Counted from the first letter of the stretch, positions 1-9,729 are shown. The stretch: 64,000 nucleotides of DNA from Lachnospiraceae bacterium (GCA_019421365.1 JAHZFJ010000020.1:12811-76810), one strand, 5' to 3'. Notes: a model not told the origin generated them from the sequence alone. Numbers and translations are program-made.

Positions 1-881
1 ATCGCGATCGTATTTTACATTGTAAAGCGTTCCGTAGGTTAAAGCATAAGACTCAAGTTTTTCTAGAGCCAGAAGGTGACCATTATCGAACGCGTTTGAC
101 ACATACACTTGAAGTAGCTCAGAATGCTCGTACAATTGCAAGAGCTCTACGTCTGAATGAAGATTTAACGGAGGCAATTGCACTTGGACATGATCTTGGG
201 CATACACCATTTGGGCATGCTGGAGAAAGAGCGCTGAATGAAGCATGTAAAGGTGGATTTGAACATCACATTCAAAGCATACGTGTGGTGGAACTACTTG
301 AAAAACATGGAGAAGGATTGAATCTGACAAAAGAAGTCAGAGATGGTATACTGAATCATCAAACAAGTGGAAAGCCGTCTACACTAGAAGGTAAGATTGT
401 ACGATTATCAGATAAGATTGCGTATATCAATCATGATATTGATGATGCAATTCGTGGAATGATAATCAAGGAAGAAGATATACCAAGTATCTATACAGAG
501 GTTTTAGGGCATAGTCCAAGGGAACGTCTGGATAAACTAATACATGATATTGTTATTCATAGTGAGGGAAAGAATGATATTGTAATGTCTCCAGAAGTTG
601 AGGAGGCAATGTTATCCCTTAGAAAATACATGTTTAAAAGTGTATATACGAATAAAGTGGCGAAGAGCCAAGAAAAGAAAGCGGAAAACTTAGTTAAACA
701 ATTATTTGAATATTATGTAGAACATATTAATGAGTTACCAGAAGAATATATTGAGATGATGGAAAAAACAAAGGAATCAGAAGAGCAAGTCGTTTGTGAT
801 TACATAGCGGGAATGACGGACCGTTATGCAATAAGTAAATTTAAAGAATTAATGATTCCTCACTCATGGGGAATTTATTAG
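1..881 (+). CDS. dgt: dGTPase-like deoxynucleotide triphosphohydrolase, 5' end cut by window
   Basis: The HD-domain enzyme hydrolyses dGTP or related dNTPs to the nucleoside and triphosphate. The reading frame is open back to base 3, so the true start lies left of the window. The first visible residues (RDRILHCKAFRRLKHK, then GDHYRTRLTHTLEVAQ) are the family's N-terminal signature, so only a short N-terminal part is missing. The HD metal site is seen as GHDLGHTPFGHAGE, and a later YINHDIDDA segment fits the family. A TTG at 96 is internal and should not be used as the start. It is followed after 22 bp by dnaG and then rpoD, apparently one operon. Family assignment is firm; the actual nucleotide substrate is not shown by sequence. 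Confidence 0.93.
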   Translation, partial: RDRILHCKAFRRLKHKTQVFLEPEGDHYRTRLTHTLEVAQNARTIARALRLNEDLTEAIALGHDLGHTPFGHAGERALNEACKGGFEHHIQSIRVVELLEKHGEGLNLTKEVRDGILNHQTSGKPSTLEGKIVRLSDKIAYINHDIDDAIRGMIIKEEDIPSIYTEVLGHSPRERLDKLIHDIVIHSEGKNDIVMSPEVEEAMLSLRKYMFKSVYTNKVAKSQEKKAENLVKQLFEYYVEHINELPEEYIEMMEKTKESEEQVVCDYIAGMTDRYAISKFKELMIPHSWGIY

Positions 882-903
882 CTTAGAAAGGAATGGAAAT
901 CTG

Positions 904-2676
904 ATGTTTTACCCAGAGGATTTAGTTGAAGAGATTAGACAGAGAAATGACATAGTAGACGTTGTTTCGGAGCACGTGAAGTTAAAACGTACTGGAAATA
1001 ATCATATGGGACTATGCCCGTTTCATAATGAAAAATCCCCTTCCTTTAGTGTTAGTGGACAAAAGCAGATGTACCATTGCTTTGGTTGTGGAGTAGGGGG
1101 AAATGTATTCACATTTGTTATGGAATATGAAAACTACTCCTTTGTGGAGGCTCTTAAGTATCTTGCTGAAAGAGCAAATATCGCATTACCTGAGCAAGAA
1201 TATAGTGAAGAAGCGAAGAAGAAGTCGGATTTGAAAGGGCAGTTACTAGAGATTAATCGACAAGCGGCTAAGTACTTTTTCTATCAGTTGAAATCAGAAC
1301 GCGGTACATTAGCGTATGAGTATTTAACAAACCGTAAACTCAGTGATGAAACGATTAGTAAGTTTGGTCTTGGGTATTCTAATAAATATAGCAATGACTT
1401 ATATCAGTATCTAAAACAATTAGGATATAGTGATGAAATTCTAAAGCAATCCGGATTGGTGTCCATTGATGAAACGAAAGGGGCCTATGATAAGTTTTGG
1501 AACCGAGTGATGTTTCCAATTATGGATGTGAATAATCGAGTAATTGGATTTGGCGGCCGCGTTCTTGGAGAGGGTGAACCAAAATACTTGAATTCACCCG
1601 AGACATTATTGTTTGACAAGAGTAGGAATTTATATGGTTTGAATGTAGCTAGAACTTCTAGAAAGCATAACATGCTAATCTGTGAAGGTTATATGGATGT
1701 GATTGCACTACATCAAGCAGGGTTTACCAATGCAGTTGCATCATTAGGTACTGCTTTCACAGGCTTGCAAGCAAATCTGTTGAAGCGTTATACAAGTGAA
1801 GTATTACTAACATATGATAGTGATGGTGCGGGAACAAAGGCAGCACTTAGGGCGATTCCGATATTGAAGGAAGCGGGACTTAGCACGAAGGTTATCAATA
1901 TGAAACCGTATAAGGACCCCGATGAGTTCATAAAGGCGTTAGGAGCTGAGGAGTTTCAGAAGAGAATCAACGAAGCCCAGAATAGTTTTTACTTTGAAAT
2001 AGAAGTACTTGAAAGAGACTATGATTTGAATGATCCTGAGCAAAAAACAAAGTTCTTTAATGAGGTTGCTAAGAAGTTATTAGTGTTTACGGAGGAAATT
2101 GAACGAAATAATTATATTGAAGCAATGGATCGAATATACAGAGTAGGATTTGATAATCTACGAAAATTAGTTAATCACTATGGTGCTACTATGGTTCCTT
2201 CACAAACAGTTATTAAGAAGGTTCAGGAAAGAAGTAATAAGAGAGTTACAGCGGAAGATAGTATGAAACAAGCTAGTAAATTACTATTAACCTGGATGAT
2301 AGAAGATACAAGATTATTCCAGAAATTAAATGGAGTTATTACTGAGAAGGATTTTGACGGTGAATTGTATCAAACGGTTGCTAAGATGTTGTTTCAACAG
2401 TATATAGAACAGGGACAAGTTGTACCAGCTAAGATTATTAATCAGTTTGAGAGTAAAGAAGAACAAAATGAAGTAGCTTCCTTGTTTAGTACTACATTTC
2501 AAGAAGAGATGAGTATGTTAGAGAAAGAAAAGGCACTTAATGATTTGGTTTATCGTATTAAAAAATATAGTTTGGATATAAGAAGTAGGAATGTTACAGA
2601 TATTGAGCAAATGCAAAGTTTAATAAAGGAACAGGCAGATTTACAAAAATTGCATATTTCTCTTATTGATGGTTAG
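904..2676 (+). CDS. dnaG: DNA primase DnaG
   Basis: Synthesises RNA primers at the replication fork with DnaB helicase. The 590-aa length is usual for Firmicutes. An N-terminal CHC2 zinc ribbon has ligands C38, H41, C59 and C62. The central TOPRIM domain shows the acidic ICEGYMDV motif and the metal-binding TYDSDGAG motif. The C-terminal third is the less conserved helicase-binding region. The start is supported by AGAAAGGAATGG upstream of ATG. It sits between dgt and rpoD, an arrangement related to the classical macromolecular-synthesis operon, linking primer synthesis with the main sigma factor. Confidence 0.97.
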   Translation: MFYPEDLVEEIRQRNDIVDVVSEHVKLKRTGNNHMGLCPFHNEKSPSFSVSGQKQMYHCFGCGVGGNVFTFVMEYENYSFVEALKYLAERANIALPEQEYSEEAKKKSDLKGQLLEINRQAAKYFFYQLKSERGTLAYEYLTNRKLSDETISKFGLGYSNKYSNDLYQYLKQLGYSDEILKQSGLVSIDETKGAYDKFWNRVMFPIMDVNNRVIGFGGRVLGEGEPKYLNSPETLLFDKSRNLYGLNVARTSRKHNMLICEGYMDVIALHQAGFTNAVASLGTAFTGLQANLLKRYTSEVLLTYDSDGAGTKAALRAIPILKEAGLSTKVINMKPYKDPDEFIKALGAEEFQKRINEAQNSFYFEIEVLERDYDLNDPEQKTKFFNEVAKKLLVFTEEIERNNYIEAMDRIYRVGFDNLRKLVNHYGATMVPSQTVIKKVQERSNKRVTAEDSMKQASKLLLTWMIEDTRLFQKLNGVITEKDFDGELYQTVAKMLFQQYIEQGQVVPAKIINQFESKEEQNEVASLFSTTFQEEMSMLEKEKALNDLVYRIKKYSLDIRSRNVTDIEQMQSLIKEQADLQKLHISLIDG

Positions 2677-2708
2677 AATATTAACAGATTAGGAAGAGGT
2701 GGACTACT

Positions 2709-3830
2709 ATGGACGAAAATATGGCAAAGTTTGCGGAGAAATTAAAAGAACTCCTTGAATTTGCAAAATCCAAGAAGAACGTTCTTGAATATCAGGAAAT
2801 TAATGATTTCTTTGTCGACTTTGATATTGACGAAGAAAGGATTGAAAAAATCTATTCTTATCTTGAAAAAAATGGGGTTGACGTACTACGAATTACATCT
2901 AATGAGGAAGAAGAGGATGTAGTTCCAGAAGATATTCTTTTAGAAGATAATGACGAATTTGAAGATCTTGAAAAAATTGATCTTTCTATACCAGAAGGTA
3001 TTAGTGTAGAGGATCCAGTTCGTATGTATCTTAAGGAGATTGGTAAAGTACCGTTACTTAGTGCTGATGAAGAGATTCAACTTGCTAAGAGAATGGAAAA
3101 TGGAGACGAGATGGCAAGGAAGCGTCTTGCAGAGGCAAATCTCCGACTTGTTGTTAGTATTGCTAAGCGTTATGTAGGAAGAGGTATGCAATTTCTTGAT
3201 CTAATTCAAGAAGGTAATCTTGGACTTATAAAGGCTGTTGAAAAATTCGATTATACAAAAGGGTACAAGTTCAGTACGTATGCAACTTGGTGGATTCGCC
3301 AAGCTATAACAAGAGCAATTGCAGATCAAGCAAGAACGATTCGTATCCCTGTGCATATGGTTGAGACTATCAATAAGTTAATTAGGGTGCAACGTCAATT
3401 ACTTCAAGAATTAGGAAGAGAGCCACAACCAGAAGAAATAGCAAAAGTTATGAAGTTACCTGTAGAGAGAGTTCGTGAGATTCAAAAGATTTCTCAAGAA
3501 CCAGTATCATTAGAAACACCAATTGGTGAAGAGGAAGATAGTCATCTTGGCGATTTCATTCAAGATGATAATGTACCGGTTCCTGCTGAGGCTGCGGCAT
3601 TTACTTTATTAAAAGAACAATTAGTAGAAGTACTCAGTACTTTGACAGAGAGGGAACAAAAGGTACTTCGTTTACGTTTTGGTTTAGATGACGGTAGAGC
3701 AAGGACACTTGAAGAAGTTGGTAAAGAATTCAATGTAACAAGAGAAAGAATTCGCCAGATAGAAGCAAAAGCCCTTCGTAAGCTTCGTCATCCAAGCAGA
3801 AGTCGTAAACTAAAGGATTATTTAGAATAA
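2709..3830 (+). CDS. rpoD: RNA polymerase primary sigma factor SigA/RpoD
   Basis: Housekeeping sigma-70 factor that directs RNA polymerase to TTGACA/TATAAT promoters. The 373 aa fit the short Firmicute form. An acidic region 1.1-like N-terminus is followed by region 1.2 (DPVRMYLKEIGKVPLL), region 2 with the -10 contact helix (FSTYATWWIRQAITRAIADQ), region 3, and region 4 with the helix-turn-helix (TLEEVGKEFNVTRERIRQIE) ending in RKLKDYLE. An AGGAAGAGGTGG ribosome binding site precedes the ATG. It is the last gene of the dgt-dnaG-rpoD block, closed by a strong terminator. Many promoters elsewhere in the window match the consensus this factor reads. Confidence 0.98.
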   Translation: MDENMAKFAEKLKELLEFAKSKKNVLEYQEINDFFVDFDIDEERIEKIYSYLEKNGVDVLRITSNEEEEDVVPEDILLEDNDEFEDLEKIDLSIPEGISVEDPVRMYLKEIGKVPLLSADEEIQLAKRMENGDEMARKRLAEANLRLVVSIAKRYVGRGMQFLDLIQEGNLGLIKAVEKFDYTKGYKFSTYATWWIRQAITRAIADQARTIRIPVHMVETINKLIRVQRQLLQELGREPQPEEIAKVMKLPVERVREIQKISQEPVSLETPIGEEEDSHLGDFIQDDNVPVPAEAAAFTLLKEQLVEVLSTLTEREQKVLRLRFGLDDGRARTLEEVGKEFNVTRERIRQIEAKALRKLRHPSRSRKLKDYLE

Positions 3831-3848
3831 AATATGTAGGAAAAACAA

Positions 3849-3888
3849 AGCCAAGGGTGAATTCATACATTCATCCCAGGCTTTTTTG
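3849..3888 (+). terminator. Intrinsic terminator after rpoD
   Basis: Arms AGCC..GGGTGAAT and ATTCATCCC.GGCT form a long stem with a short loop, followed by TTTTTT. It closes the dgt-dnaG-rpoD block. Confidence 0.92.
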
Positions 3889-3923
3889 TTATCGGAATTG
3901 ACAAGAAACTATTCTTAACGGCC

Positions 3924-3953
3924 TTTACTAAAGGTGATAATATGTTGTATAAT
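3924..3953 (+). promoter_or_regulatory. SigA-type promoter for the LysR gene
   Basis: TTTACT, an 18-bp spacer and TATAAT, about 45 bp before the GTG start at 3998. A TTGACA at 3898 has no good -10 partner. Confidence 0.6.
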
Positions 3954-3997
3954 ATATAGGTTTTACCTATGGATATAAGTAGAAGGGAGGGCTAAGA

Positions 3998-4909
3998 GTG
4001 ACTCTTCGTCATCTGAAATTATTTATAGAGGTAGCAGATACAGGAAAGATGAGTTTGGCTGCAGCGAAGTATTTTATCTCTCAACCCACAGTAAGTCAGG
4101 CTATAAAAGAGCTTGAAGAATATTATAATGTGTTGTTGTTTGAGCGATTATCTAAGAAATTGTACATTACGCAAGATGGGAAAAAACTGCTACAGTATGC
4201 AAGAGCAGTTGTACAAAGCTTCGATGAATTAGAAGAGAGAATGTTTGATCGAAAGCACACTCATACATTACGAATTGGTTCAACAATTACAGTAGCTAAC
4301 AGTTTAATTACAGATATTGCTGCGTCTATGGCAACCAAATCGCCAGAAACCCATGTTAATGTATATACAGATAATACTAGGGGGATAGAGAGAAGAATAC
4401 TAAAATCGGAATTAGATATAGCGTTAGTAGAAGGAGAAGCTAAAAGCACAGATATTGTAGCAATACCTTGCGTAGAAGATTTTTTAGTTTTAGTATGTAG
4501 TCCAAAGCATAGATTTACCAAAATGGATATTATCCCTATTGAGGATTTGGTAAATGAGAATTTTATTGTACGTGAAGAAGGTAGTGGTACAAGAGAATTA
4601 TTTGAATCAACTATGTCCCAGATGAAGAGTAGAATAACAATTGGTTGGGAATGTAGCACTCCAGAGGTTATGAAGAAAGCTGTTGAGAATAATTTGGGTG
4701 TTTCAGTTATGTCGGTTCGTCTTGTAAGAGAGGAAATTAGAAATCAAAAGTTATGTGCTAGGCTTGTAGAAGGGTGCGATTGGAGTCGGCAATTTAGTAT
4801 TATATATCATAAAGATAAATATATCACTGACTCAATGCGAACAATTATAGAGTTGATAAGGTTAACTGATACATTAGAAGACGTAAAAAGTCTAATCAAG
4901 TTAGTTTAA
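3998..4909 (+). CDS. LysR-family transcriptional regulator
   Basis: Predicted one-component DNA-binding regulator of 303 aa. The N-terminal winged helix-turn-helix (residues about 1-60) shows the LysR pattern LAAAKYFISQPTVSQAIKELE, followed by a linker helix and a two-lobed periplasmic-binding-like effector domain with IEDLVNENFIVREEGSGTRELFE, similar to the CysB/CysL/CbbR branch. The GTG start is chosen because AGAAGGGAGG lies 8 bp upstream. It is monocistronic between a terminator and its own promoter. No target gene is divergent to it, so its regulon and effector cannot be read from context. Confidence 0.9.
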   Translation: MTLRHLKLFIEVADTGKMSLAAAKYFISQPTVSQAIKELEEYYNVLLFERLSKKLYITQDGKKLLQYARAVVQSFDELEERMFDRKHTHTLRIGSTITVANSLITDIAASMATKSPETHVNVYTDNTRGIERRILKSELDIALVEGEAKSTDIVAIPCVEDFLVLVCSPKHRFTKMDIIPIEDLVNENFIVREEGSGTRELFESTMSQMKSRITIGWECSTPEVMKKAVENNLGVSVMSVRLVREEIRNQKLCARLVEGCDWSRQFSIIYHKDKYITDSMRTIIELIRLTDTLEDVKSLIKLV

Positions 4910-5132
4910 TATAAACAAATCTAAATTATTTGAAAATTAAAGAGAATTACTCTATTAATAACTGAAAATTAATAATATTTAAAGAATAAAACGAAATATA
5001 TACAAAATTAATAAAAATTATCATATATTGATGGAACTTTTCCTTTATAAGTGTTATAATGAATGTTAATAATTAGAATATCTATAAGTATAATAATTCA
5101 TAGGAGAAGGTACCAATTAGAAGAGGTAGGAA

Positions 5133-5834
5133 ATGCAAATATCAAAAAGACTTGGTGCAGCAGTAGCACTGGTAACTAAAAATAATCGTGTGGCGGATAT
5201 TGGTTGTGATCATGCGTATACATCTATATATCTTGTAGAAAATAAAATTGCTTCCAAAGTAATAGCTTGTGATATTAATAAAGGGCCATTACAACGGGCA
5301 AAAGAGAACATAGCTAGGTACGGATATAGTGATATAATTGAGACTAGATTGTCTGATGGTGCTAAAAAGATAGTACCCGGTGAAGTTGATACATTACTTG
5401 TGTCAGGTATGGGTGGTGGATTGGTTGTCAAGATCCTATCCGATAGTAAAGAAGTAGTAGAGAACTGCTCTGAATTAATATTACAGCCACAATCAGAAAT
5501 CTTCCTAGTAAGAAAATACCTCCATGAGATTGGGTATGAAATTACAGATGAGAATATGGTTATTGATGAAGGTAAATATTATGTGATGATGCGTGCAACA
5601 AAGTCAGATTGTCAACAAAGATACTCAGATGAAGTATGTTATCAATATGGAGCCAAATTATTAAAGAGTAAGAATGAGATATTATATCAATATTTGAACA
5701 AAGAAAAAGCAACATATGAGGGCATACTGCATAAATTACTTAAGACGCAAACAGAACATTCTAAGAAGAGGGAAGACGAAATTAAGCAACAATTAGAATA
5801 TATAGTAGAAGGATTACGATATTATGAAGTGTAA
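5133..5834 (+). CDS. trmK: tRNA (adenine-22-N1)-methyltransferase TrmK
   Basis: SAM-dependent enzyme of the TrmK/YqfN family that methylates N1 of A22 in tRNA. The 233-aa protein opens with the family pattern KRLGAAVALV and the SAM-binding motif ADIGCDHAYTSIYLV (residues about 22-36), then ACDINKGPLQRA and the catalytic-face SGMGGGLV. The C-terminal third is a coiled-coil extension (KEKATYEGILHKLLKTQ) as in Bacillus TrmK. It overlaps the following nif3-like gene by 11 bp, the same order as yqfN-yqfO in Bacillus, which supports the call and implies translational coupling. A TATAAT at 5055 lies upstream without a convincing -35. Confidence 0.93.
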   Translation: MQISKRLGAAVALVTKNNRVADIGCDHAYTSIYLVENKIASKVIACDINKGPLQRAKENIARYGYSDIIETRLSDGAKKIVPGEVDTLLVSGMGGGLVVKILSDSKEVVENCSELILQPQSEIFLVRKYLHEIGYEITDENMVIDEGKYYVMMRATKSDCQQRYSDEVCYQYGAKLLKSKNEILYQYLNKEKATYEGILHKLLKTQTEHSKKREDEIKQQLEYIVEGLRYYEV

Positions 5835-6597
5835 AGATATAATTAAACAACTAGAGACAATTGCCCCAGTTCACTATGCGGAAAAATGGGACAATGTAGG
5901 ATTAATAGTAGGTGATGAGGAACAAGAAGTGCATAAAGTACTTATTGCACTAGATCCATCTACAGAAGTAATTGAACAGGCGATTGAGCAACAATGTGAT
6001 ATGATTATTACCCATCATCCATTGATTTTTTCACCGATGAAGAAGATTACAAATAATGATTTTATTGGTAAACGTATTCTAAGTATGATGAATAATTCAA
6101 TAGCATATTATGCTATGCATACCAATATGGATATTGCTATTATGGCAGATGAATCAGCTGCAATGGTTGGACTAAAGGATACTGTAGCATTAGAACAGGT
6201 AGAACCTAGCAACCAACATGTTGGAATTGGACGTTTTGGGAATTTAGTAATTGCAATGTCACTACTTGAATTAGCTAAAGCGGTTAAGAAACAATTTCAT
6301 CTTGATGATGTCCGAGTAGTTGGCGATTTAACAAAAGAAATAAAAAAAGTTGCAATTTCCACAGGTTCAGGTGAAGACTTTATTGAGAATGCCATACAGA
6401 TGGGAGCTGATGTTCTTATAACTGGTGATATAAGGCATCACAAAGCGCTTGATGCAATTGAAAGAAATCTAAGCATCATTGACGCTGGGCATTATGGAAC
6501 TGAGCGTTTCATGGTAGAATGGCTATGCGCTCATCTTGAAGTTAATAACGTTACTGTTATGGCGGCAAAGGAGCAATCACCTTTCAAAATTATATAG
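5824..6597 (+). CDS. Nif3-like dinuclear metal centre protein (YqfO type)
   Basis: Member of the NIF3/YbgI family, hexameric proteins with a two-metal site. Related enzymes are proposed to act as GTP cyclohydrolase I type 2, but the cellular role is unsettled. Visible motifs are ITHHPLIF (metal-binding His pair), AMHTNMD, and the C-terminal ITGDIRHHKALDA and DAGHYGTERF that complete the site. At 257 aa it lacks the inserted PII-like domain of longer homologues. Its ATG is inside the end of trmK, so the two are coupled, and a nucleoside kinase gene follows after 12 bp. Confidence 0.92.
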   Translation: MKCKDIIKQLETIAPVHYAEKWDNVGLIVGDEEQEVHKVLIALDPSTEVIEQAIEQQCDMIITHHPLIFSPMKKITNNDFIGKRILSMMNNSIAYYAMHTNMDIAIMADESAAMVGLKDTVALEQVEPSNQHVGIGRFGNLVIAMSLLELAKAVKKQFHLDDVRVVGDLTKEIKKVAISTGSGEDFIENAIQMGADVLITGDIRHHKALDAIERNLSIIDAGHYGTERFMVEWLCAHLEVNNVTVMAAKEQSPFKII

Positions 6598-6609
6598 AGG
6601 AGATAATAT

Positions 6610-8271
6610 ATGAGTATAAATGTAATTATTAATGGAGAAACCAAAGTTTACGAAGATAATACTAGTCTATTAGATATAAGCAAAGACTATCAAAAAGACT
6701 ATAAAAATGATATTATACTAGCTTTTGTTGATAATAAACTTAGAGAATTATTTAAAACAGTTAACAAAGACTGTACAGTACGATTTGTGACAACGAAAGA
6801 ACCAGCAGGTAGAAAAACATATAAGAGAGGTATGACACTAGTACTTCTTAAGGCAATTCATGATGAAATTGGAAATCAGAATGTTGAAAAAGTACTAGTA
6901 GAGTATGCAATAGGGCCGGGTTATTATTGCGAGATAAAATCAGATGCTGTGTTAGATGAAGCGTTAATTGAAAGAATCGAAGCCCGTATGAGAAAAATCA
7001 TTGCAGATGATATACCGTTCCAAAAGAGAAGTATTACAACGGATGAAGCAATTGAATTATTCAGAAATTACCGTATGTATGACAAAGAGAAATTATTCCG
7101 CTATCGTCGTGTGTCTAAAGCAAATATCTATAAACTTGGTGGATTTGAAGACTATTTCTATGGATATATGCCACCAAGAACTGGTATGTTACAGTATTTC
7201 AAATTGTATAAATATGATGAAGGTTTAATTATGCAATTACCTAGTGATGAAGATCCAAGAGTGGTACCACCTTTTGCACCAAGACACAAGCTATTCGGAG
7301 TATTAAAAGAATCGAATCGTTGGGGCAATACTATGAAGATCGAAACAGTTGGAGCGCTTAATGACGTAATCTGTAAAGGTGAGATCAATGATTTGATTCT
7401 TGTTCAAGAAGCACTCCAAGAGAAGAAAATTGGAGAGATAGCAGAGCAGATTGTAGCAGATCGAACTAAAAAATTTATTATGATATCAGGCCCATCCTCA
7501 TCAGGTAAAACAACTTTCTCACACCGTCTATCTATCGAATTGCGTACACATGGATTAAATCCGTTACCAATTGCGCTAGATAATTACTTTGTAGAACGAG
7601 TTAATACCCCTTTAGATGAAGAGGGTAATCCTAATTTTGAGTGTTTAGAAGCAATTGACGTCGAACAATTCAACACTGATATGATGAAGTTATTGAATGG
7701 GGAACGAGTTGAAATACCAACGTATAACTTCAAATTAGGTAAGCGTGAATATAAGGGCAACTATCAACAACTTGGCAAGGATGATATATTAGTTATTGAA
7801 GGTATTCATGGTTTAAATGATAAGTTGTCACATTCTCTTCCAAAAGAAAGCAAATTTAAGATCTACATAAGTGCTTTAACGCAGTTGAATATCGATGAGC
7901 ATAATCGTATTCCAACAACTGATGGTAGATTGATTCGAAGAATGGTAAGAGATGCAAGAACAAGAGGAACTTCGGCAAAAGAAACGATAGCGATGTGGCC
8001 ATCGGTACGAAGAGGAGAAGAAGAGAATATCTTCCCGTTCCAAGAAGAAGCAGATGTTATGTTCAATTCAGCGCTAATCTATGAGCTAGCTATTCTTAAA
8101 TTATATGCGGAACCAATTTTGTTTGGGATTGACCGTGACTGTCCAGAATATGTTGAGGCTAAACGTCTATTAAAATTCTTGGATTATTTCATAGGTGTTA
8201 GTCCAGATGAAGTACCTCGTAATTCTATAATACGAGAATTCATAGGGGGAAGTTATTTTAAAGTAGATTAA
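6610..8271 (+). CDS. Nucleoside (uridine-like) kinase with N-terminal TGS-like domain
   Basis: Predicted P-loop kinase of the phosphoribulokinase/uridine kinase superfamily. The N-terminal 60 or so residues look like a TGS/ubiquitin-like fold (INGETKVYEDNTSLLDI), then a threonyl-tRNA-synthetase-like second domain, then the kinase with Walker A GPSSSGKTTFSHR (residues about 295-307), LDNYF and a VIEGIHGLND segment. This 553-aa architecture is common in Clostridia and is annotated as uridine kinase or nucleoside kinase. The exact substrate is not proven. It is the last gene of the trmK-nif3-kinase operon, closed by a terminator. Confidence 0.87.
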   Translation: MSINVIINGETKVYEDNTSLLDISKDYQKDYKNDIILAFVDNKLRELFKTVNKDCTVRFVTTKEPAGRKTYKRGMTLVLLKAIHDEIGNQNVEKVLVEYAIGPGYYCEIKSDAVLDEALIERIEARMRKIIADDIPFQKRSITTDEAIELFRNYRMYDKEKLFRYRRVSKANIYKLGGFEDYFYGYMPPRTGMLQYFKLYKYDEGLIMQLPSDEDPRVVPPFAPRHKLFGVLKESNRWGNTMKIETVGALNDVICKGEINDLILVQEALQEKKIGEIAEQIVADRTKKFIMISGPSSSGKTTFSHRLSIELRTHGLNPLPIALDNYFVERVNTPLDEEGNPNFECLEAIDVEQFNTDMMKLLNGERVEIPTYNFKLGKREYKGNYQQLGKDDILVIEGIHGLNDKLSHSLPKESKFKIYISALTQLNIDEHNRIPTTDGRLIRRMVRDARTRGTSAKETIAMWPSVRRGEEENIFPFQEEADVMFNSALIYELAILKLYAEPILFGIDRDCPEYVEAKRLLKFLDYFIGVSPDEVPRNSIIREFIGGSYFKVD

Positions 8272-8289
8272 GATAGAATCATATTGCAT

Positions 8290-8340
8290 TAAAAAAAGTA
8301 ACTGTTCATACTTTAGAGGAATGAGCAGTTACTTTCTTAT
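8290..8340. terminator. Bidirectional terminator between the kinase gene and rnpB
   Basis: AAAGTAACTG and CAGTTACTTT form a 10-bp stem. The + strand has a modest T stretch, and the - strand reads seven T (seen as AAAAAAA at 8291-8297), so it can end both the + operon and minus-strand RNase P RNA. Confidence 0.85.
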
Positions 8341-8371
8341 ATTTAGAATTATTATATTCGTAATTATTTAC

Positions 8372-8718
8372 GTGAGCAGCACTATAAGCCGAGTTCTGTA
8401 TTAGATGATTATCTATCTAGTCTTACTGTTGCCAATAAGCTCAAGCGACCAACCCGAAAGCACGGCGGGCAACCGTATTACTCTCTATTCGGTCTTGCTT
8501 CGAGTGGGGTTTACATAGCCATTCTTGTTACCAAGAATGCGGTAGTCTCTTACTCTACCTTTCCATCCTTACCAAACGAATTTGGCGGTATATCTCTGTT
8601 GCACTAGCCTTGGAGTCACCTCCACCGGACGTTATCCGGCACCCTGCCCTGTGAAGCCCGGACTTTCCTCACCTAAGACCTTTCGGTACTAATAGGCGCA
8701 ATCATCTGTGCTACTCAC
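8372..8718 (-). ncRNA. rnpB: RNase P RNA component
   Basis: Catalytic RNA of RNase P, which matures tRNA 5' ends. Read on the minus strand it contains the universal segments GAGGAAAGTCCGGGCT, AGGGTGCCGGATAACGTCCG, AGACTACCGCATTC and the 3' AGAACTCGGCTTATAG. The 5' GTGAGTAGCAC and 3' GTGCTGCTCAC ends pair to form P1. The length of about 347 nt is normal. A consensus promoter ends about 8 nt before the 5' end and the hairpin at 8290-8340 lies beyond the 3' end. Confidence 0.97.
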
Positions 8719-8726
8719 AAGGATAT

Positions 8727-8755
8727 ATTCTATCATGAATTAAACAAGTTGTAAA
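8727..8755 (-). promoter_or_regulatory. rnpB promoter
   Basis: On the minus strand TTTACA, a 17-bp spacer and TAGAAT. The -10 ends 8 bp before the inferred RNase P RNA 5' end at 8718. Confidence 0.85.
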
Positions 8756-8895
8756 TTAAAAAAATAAATTTTGAATATGTATTAGATTTTGTACAATAAC
8801 AATTCAAAAAATTAACATTTTATTCAGAATTTGGACATATATATATAAGCATGGGTGATTTTTGATTGTAAACAGGTGACTAAGGAGGAGAAATT

Positions 8896-9642
8896 ATGAA
8901 TTTATTACAAACACCTTTAACTTTACTAGAGATTGAGCGACTACTTGAGAAGGAGCTTAGAAATGAGGAGAAGGATTACCGAATTATTGGTGATTTAGAC
9001 CTTAGCTATGAGGAGTATTGTTTCCTTACACTGAAAGCAAAGGGGCTTCAGCGATATGAGAACAATTTGGTTATGCTTGAGAAGTACAGATTTGTTGTCC
9101 TAGTTTCGTGGGTATTTTCAATGCGTTATGCCAACATTGAAAAGGTAAATTACGAAACTATGTATAGAGAGATTAATAATTTACAACAACACATTATGAG
9201 AAAAACAATTAGTATTATAGCGGGGACGTTTGAAGAGTATGGAATTTATACATATGGTTTAGATATCTATTCATTGGAAGGATTATTTGAATTAATTGGA
9301 ATTCATTCAGGAATTCCGAATAGAGTCCATGAACGATTATTTAATATATTAGAAGAATCATTAAATTATAAGGATATGAATCGATTTGAACAGCAATTAA
9401 TGTTAGAGTTAGAACCTAGAATGACAGCCATATATGAATATATGGAAGAAGATACGAAAAAAAAGTTGTTTCATGAAACAAGAGAGATCTTTATCGATTG
9501 TAGAATGAATAATTTAACAATTGAAGAATTACAAGATAAATATGTTTATGCATCAAAGAGTATATTGATTAACCTTGTACAGTGGTGCGATGAGATAGAA
9601 TACTATCAAGATCAAAATGAAATGAGAGTCTTGTATAAATAA
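8896..9642 (+). CDS. Unrecognised 248-aa cytoplasmic protein
   Basis: I do not recognise this family. It is an acidic, mainly helical protein with no signal peptide, membrane segment or Cys cluster. It is rich in Leu, Glu and aromatic residues, with a predicted helical bundle throughout (for example EIERLLEKELRNEEKDYRII and YEYMEEDTKKKLFHETREIF). TAAGGAGGAGAAATT gives a strong ribosome binding site 7 bp before ATG, so it is probably translated. It stands alone between rnpB (minus) and a terminator shared with the convergent FliK-like gene. A taxon-restricted Lachnospiraceae protein is likely. Confidence 0.75.
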   Translation: MNLLQTPLTLLEIERLLEKELRNEEKDYRIIGDLDLSYEEYCFLTLKAKGLQRYENNLVMLEKYRFVVLVSWVFSMRYANIEKVNYETMYREINNLQQHIMRKTISIIAGTFEEYGIYTYGLDIYSLEGLFELIGIHSGIPNRVHERLFNILEESLNYKDMNRFEQQLMLELEPRMTAIYEYMEEDTKKKLFHETREIFIDCRMNNLTIEELQDKYVYASKSILINLVQWCDEIEYYQDQNEMRVLYK

Positions 9643-9654
9643 TTAAAGCTATTT

Positions 9655-9688
9655 GGCTCCAATAGTAAAAAGGTTTACTATTAGAGCC
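9655..9688. terminator. Bidirectional terminator-like hairpin
   Basis: GGCTC.AATAGTA and TACTATT.GAGCC pair around a short loop, between the convergent genes ending at 9642 and 9730. The T/A tracts are weak on both sides. Confidence 0.65.
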
Positions 9689-9729
9689 TACTTTATGCTA
9701 AATGCATGTTAATAGAACGAAGATTGAAG

